From Cryptomeria japonica (taxonomy: Eukaryota; Streptophyta; Pinopsida; Cupressales; Cupressaceae), in the NCBI RefSeq assembly GCF_030272615.1, contig NC_081414.1, forward strand, positions 312,933,664-312,997,663: 64,000 bases of DNA. Reading direction: 5' to 3'. Numbering within the stretch: position 1 is the stretch's first letter; every line of letters starts with the position of its first letter. This document shows positions 62,394-64,000 of this stretch, piece after piece. Below the pieces are notes generated by a model. The model had not been told where the DNA came from. It ran no database searches and worked only from the letters and a program-made list of their open reading frames with translations. The position numbers and the translations under genes were made by a program.

Positions 62394-62430
62394 AATAAAC
62401 GCAAAAATCCTGCAGTAAATACGGTCTGAA

Positions 62431-63994
62431 GAAAGCAATACGTAATACGCAACCTCAAACCCTAGCAGAGCTCAGCTTTTAAGATTTAAATTTATAAATT
62501 TAAAACCTTACCCAAATTCACAAATGAAATCTTGCAACAATTTTTTCAGACACCAATTTAGCTGAGAACCAAAATTCCAGTTTAAACAATACAAAACTTC
62601 CCAGAACATTTTACGGATAATTCTTTCAATCTTTCATTAAAACAAAAAACTAGTTTTCCTTTCAATATTTCCAATCAAATCTCATAGGCAAAAAGGATTC
62701 AAAACCCTACCTCTGTTCGCAATCTAGGAAGAACGCTTGCAGAGGCAACCTTGAATCCCAACAATCTCCGCTTCTCAATCTAATAACCCCGCAAATCACA
62801 GGCAATCACATCAACAAAGCACCCCAAAAATTGTCCAAAGTCCTCCTCTGCAAACTTCCTTAACGAGAACTTCCTTTTCCCCAAAATCCAAGAACAAAAA
62901 ACAACAACCCCTTATTCTGGAAATTTCCAGAATATGAAGGATTTTTCCCAAATATTATCTCGAGGAATGGAAATTTCCCCAAACACAACACACACAGAAG
63001 CTACAAAAACAACATTCCTTTCTTGAAAACTTTAATTAAATTAATTTAAAATTTCAAATAAATTAATAAATAAATAAATTTAGTCTAACATAAAAATACA
63101 ACTCATTAATTAATAAAATAAAGATTTTATTTAATTTATTTAAACCAAGCATTAATATTAATTTATTTATTTACGCCTTAATGTTAATTTATTAATTAAA
63201 AGTCAAGGCATTATTATTTCATACATACCTTTATACCTAAATACATATACATTAATTATTTATCTCATAAATAAAAATAATTAATTAAATTAATCTCAAC
63301 TATAATCAAAATTTAATAATAAAATAATTAAATTTACACAAACACATAGAACAATAACCCAAACTTAACACCTAAACATACACATACAACATAACAAAGG
63401 CATCAGACAAGTGCTTATGTGGCGATCTGATTAGGTTGACAAAAGACAACAGATAATGCTCTAAAATGAGCAAGGCTAAGGGTAACACTGATAGGCCTTA
63501 TGACTATCTCCCACAACTTCCATCAGAATAATGTAGGCACACTAGAACATGTGAAACTAGGTGGAGTCAATGCCTTGTACTTACAATCCTGCATCACCGA
63601 GAAAATATACATACATACATATATCCAACAATAACAGGCACACCGATGAAGGAGAGTCATGACATTCCTTGTCTCTCCGAAGTGAATGACGAAAGATCAT
63701 CCCCTCACACCCCATACAGACTCAAACACATATATGAAATCGAACACATGATACATCTCATACATAAAGCAAATATGTCAATCCATGATAAGTACATATG
63801 AATAAAATCTAGCATCTAATAAACCATAAAGAAATAATGCTTAACCAACATTTATTAAATCCAACACATCATAGCATAGTATCATGATAAAAGTCATCAG
63901 AACATATAGTATCATCCAACCACATAAACAACTGAAACAATCAACTAGAGTCAAACTAGGTAAAATAGAGTCTGATCAAGGGAGGGGTATTACA
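62431..63994. mobile_element. Outer LTR, right segment
   Basis: Non-coding, AT-rich sequence ending GGGAGGGGTATTACA at 63,994, the inverted complement of the start TGTAATGCCCCGCC at 24,865. An AGTTG flank follows. The part around 63,005-63,310 is dominated by AATTAATTAAAT/AAATAAATAA runs. No genes were seen. Confidence 0.5.
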
Positions 63995-64000
63995 AGTTGG

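Larger units (their letters stand above)
56749..62430 (-). mobile_element. L1-type LINE, nearly full length
   Basis: A T run at 56,749-56,757 marks the poly(A) tail of a minus-strand LINE. ORF1 (zinc knuckle) and ORF2 (endonuclease, RT, zf-RVT) follow in the expected order up to the ATG at 62,393. A few tens of bp of 5' leader probably lie beyond. The target duplication could not be confirmed; the AAAATTTGTAA at the 3' side has only weak candidates near 62,477. It is disabled by stops. Confidence 0.85.

Overview
This window is intergenic DNA from a large, repeat-rich land-plant genome. It holds plant Ty3/gypsy elements of the Tat type (two RNase H domains), plant Ty1/copia elements including a Maximus/SIRE-like one, and a plant L1-type LINE with a DUF4283-like ORF1, all in AT-rich DNA. 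A gymnosperm is possible but cannot be proved from this sequence. I found no intact host gene, tRNA, rRNA or CRISPR array. Every recognisable coding region belongs to a transposable element, and nearly all are broken by stops and frameshifts.

Left part (1-24,864). Positions 1-6660 are the 3' half of a plus-strand Tat-type gypsy element (pol end, 3' UTR, polypurine tract, 3' LTR). Positions 7.7-15.6 kb are a rearranged SIRE-like copia: an inverted gag zinc-knuckle fragment, a plus-strand gag joined directly to a polypurine tract and a partial LTR, then integrase/RT, then a nearly complete LTR. Positions 15,589-21,726 are a second copia (integrase to 3' LTR). Its RNase H is split by a 2.3-kb non-coding LTR element (18,030-20,302) with an exact 5-bp target duplication, ATATT. 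A degenerate minus-strand reading frame of unknown family (21.7-23.4 kb) and a 49-bp tandem repeat follow.

Right part (24,865-63,994) can be read as one nest. The outer layer is a probable solo LTR with TGTAAT...ATTACA ends. A TA/TATG microsatellite inside it was hit by a complete second Tat-type gypsy (26,862-56,235, target duplication ATATG). The same outer LTR also carries a minus-strand LINE (about 56,749-62,430). The 5' LTR of the gypsy was itself hit by a SIRE-like solo LTR (27,564-28,834, duplication TAATG) and by a minus-strand, apparently non-autonomous Tat-related element (29,038-38,554). One LTR of that element carries a further insertion of about 0.93 kb.

The complete Tat-type element is the most interesting object. 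It has a 2.8-kb leader with repeated motifs, then gag, protease, a G-patch-like domain, RT, RNase H, a second RNase H and integrase. A 5.8-kb 3' region contains a decayed antisense gene whose translation resembles the plant mobile domain (PMD). The palindrome-centred AGCGCT repeats of the sense leader recur, inverted, just upstream of this antisense gene. A hairpin with compensating base changes lies directly before the polypurine tract in all three Tat-type elements of the window.
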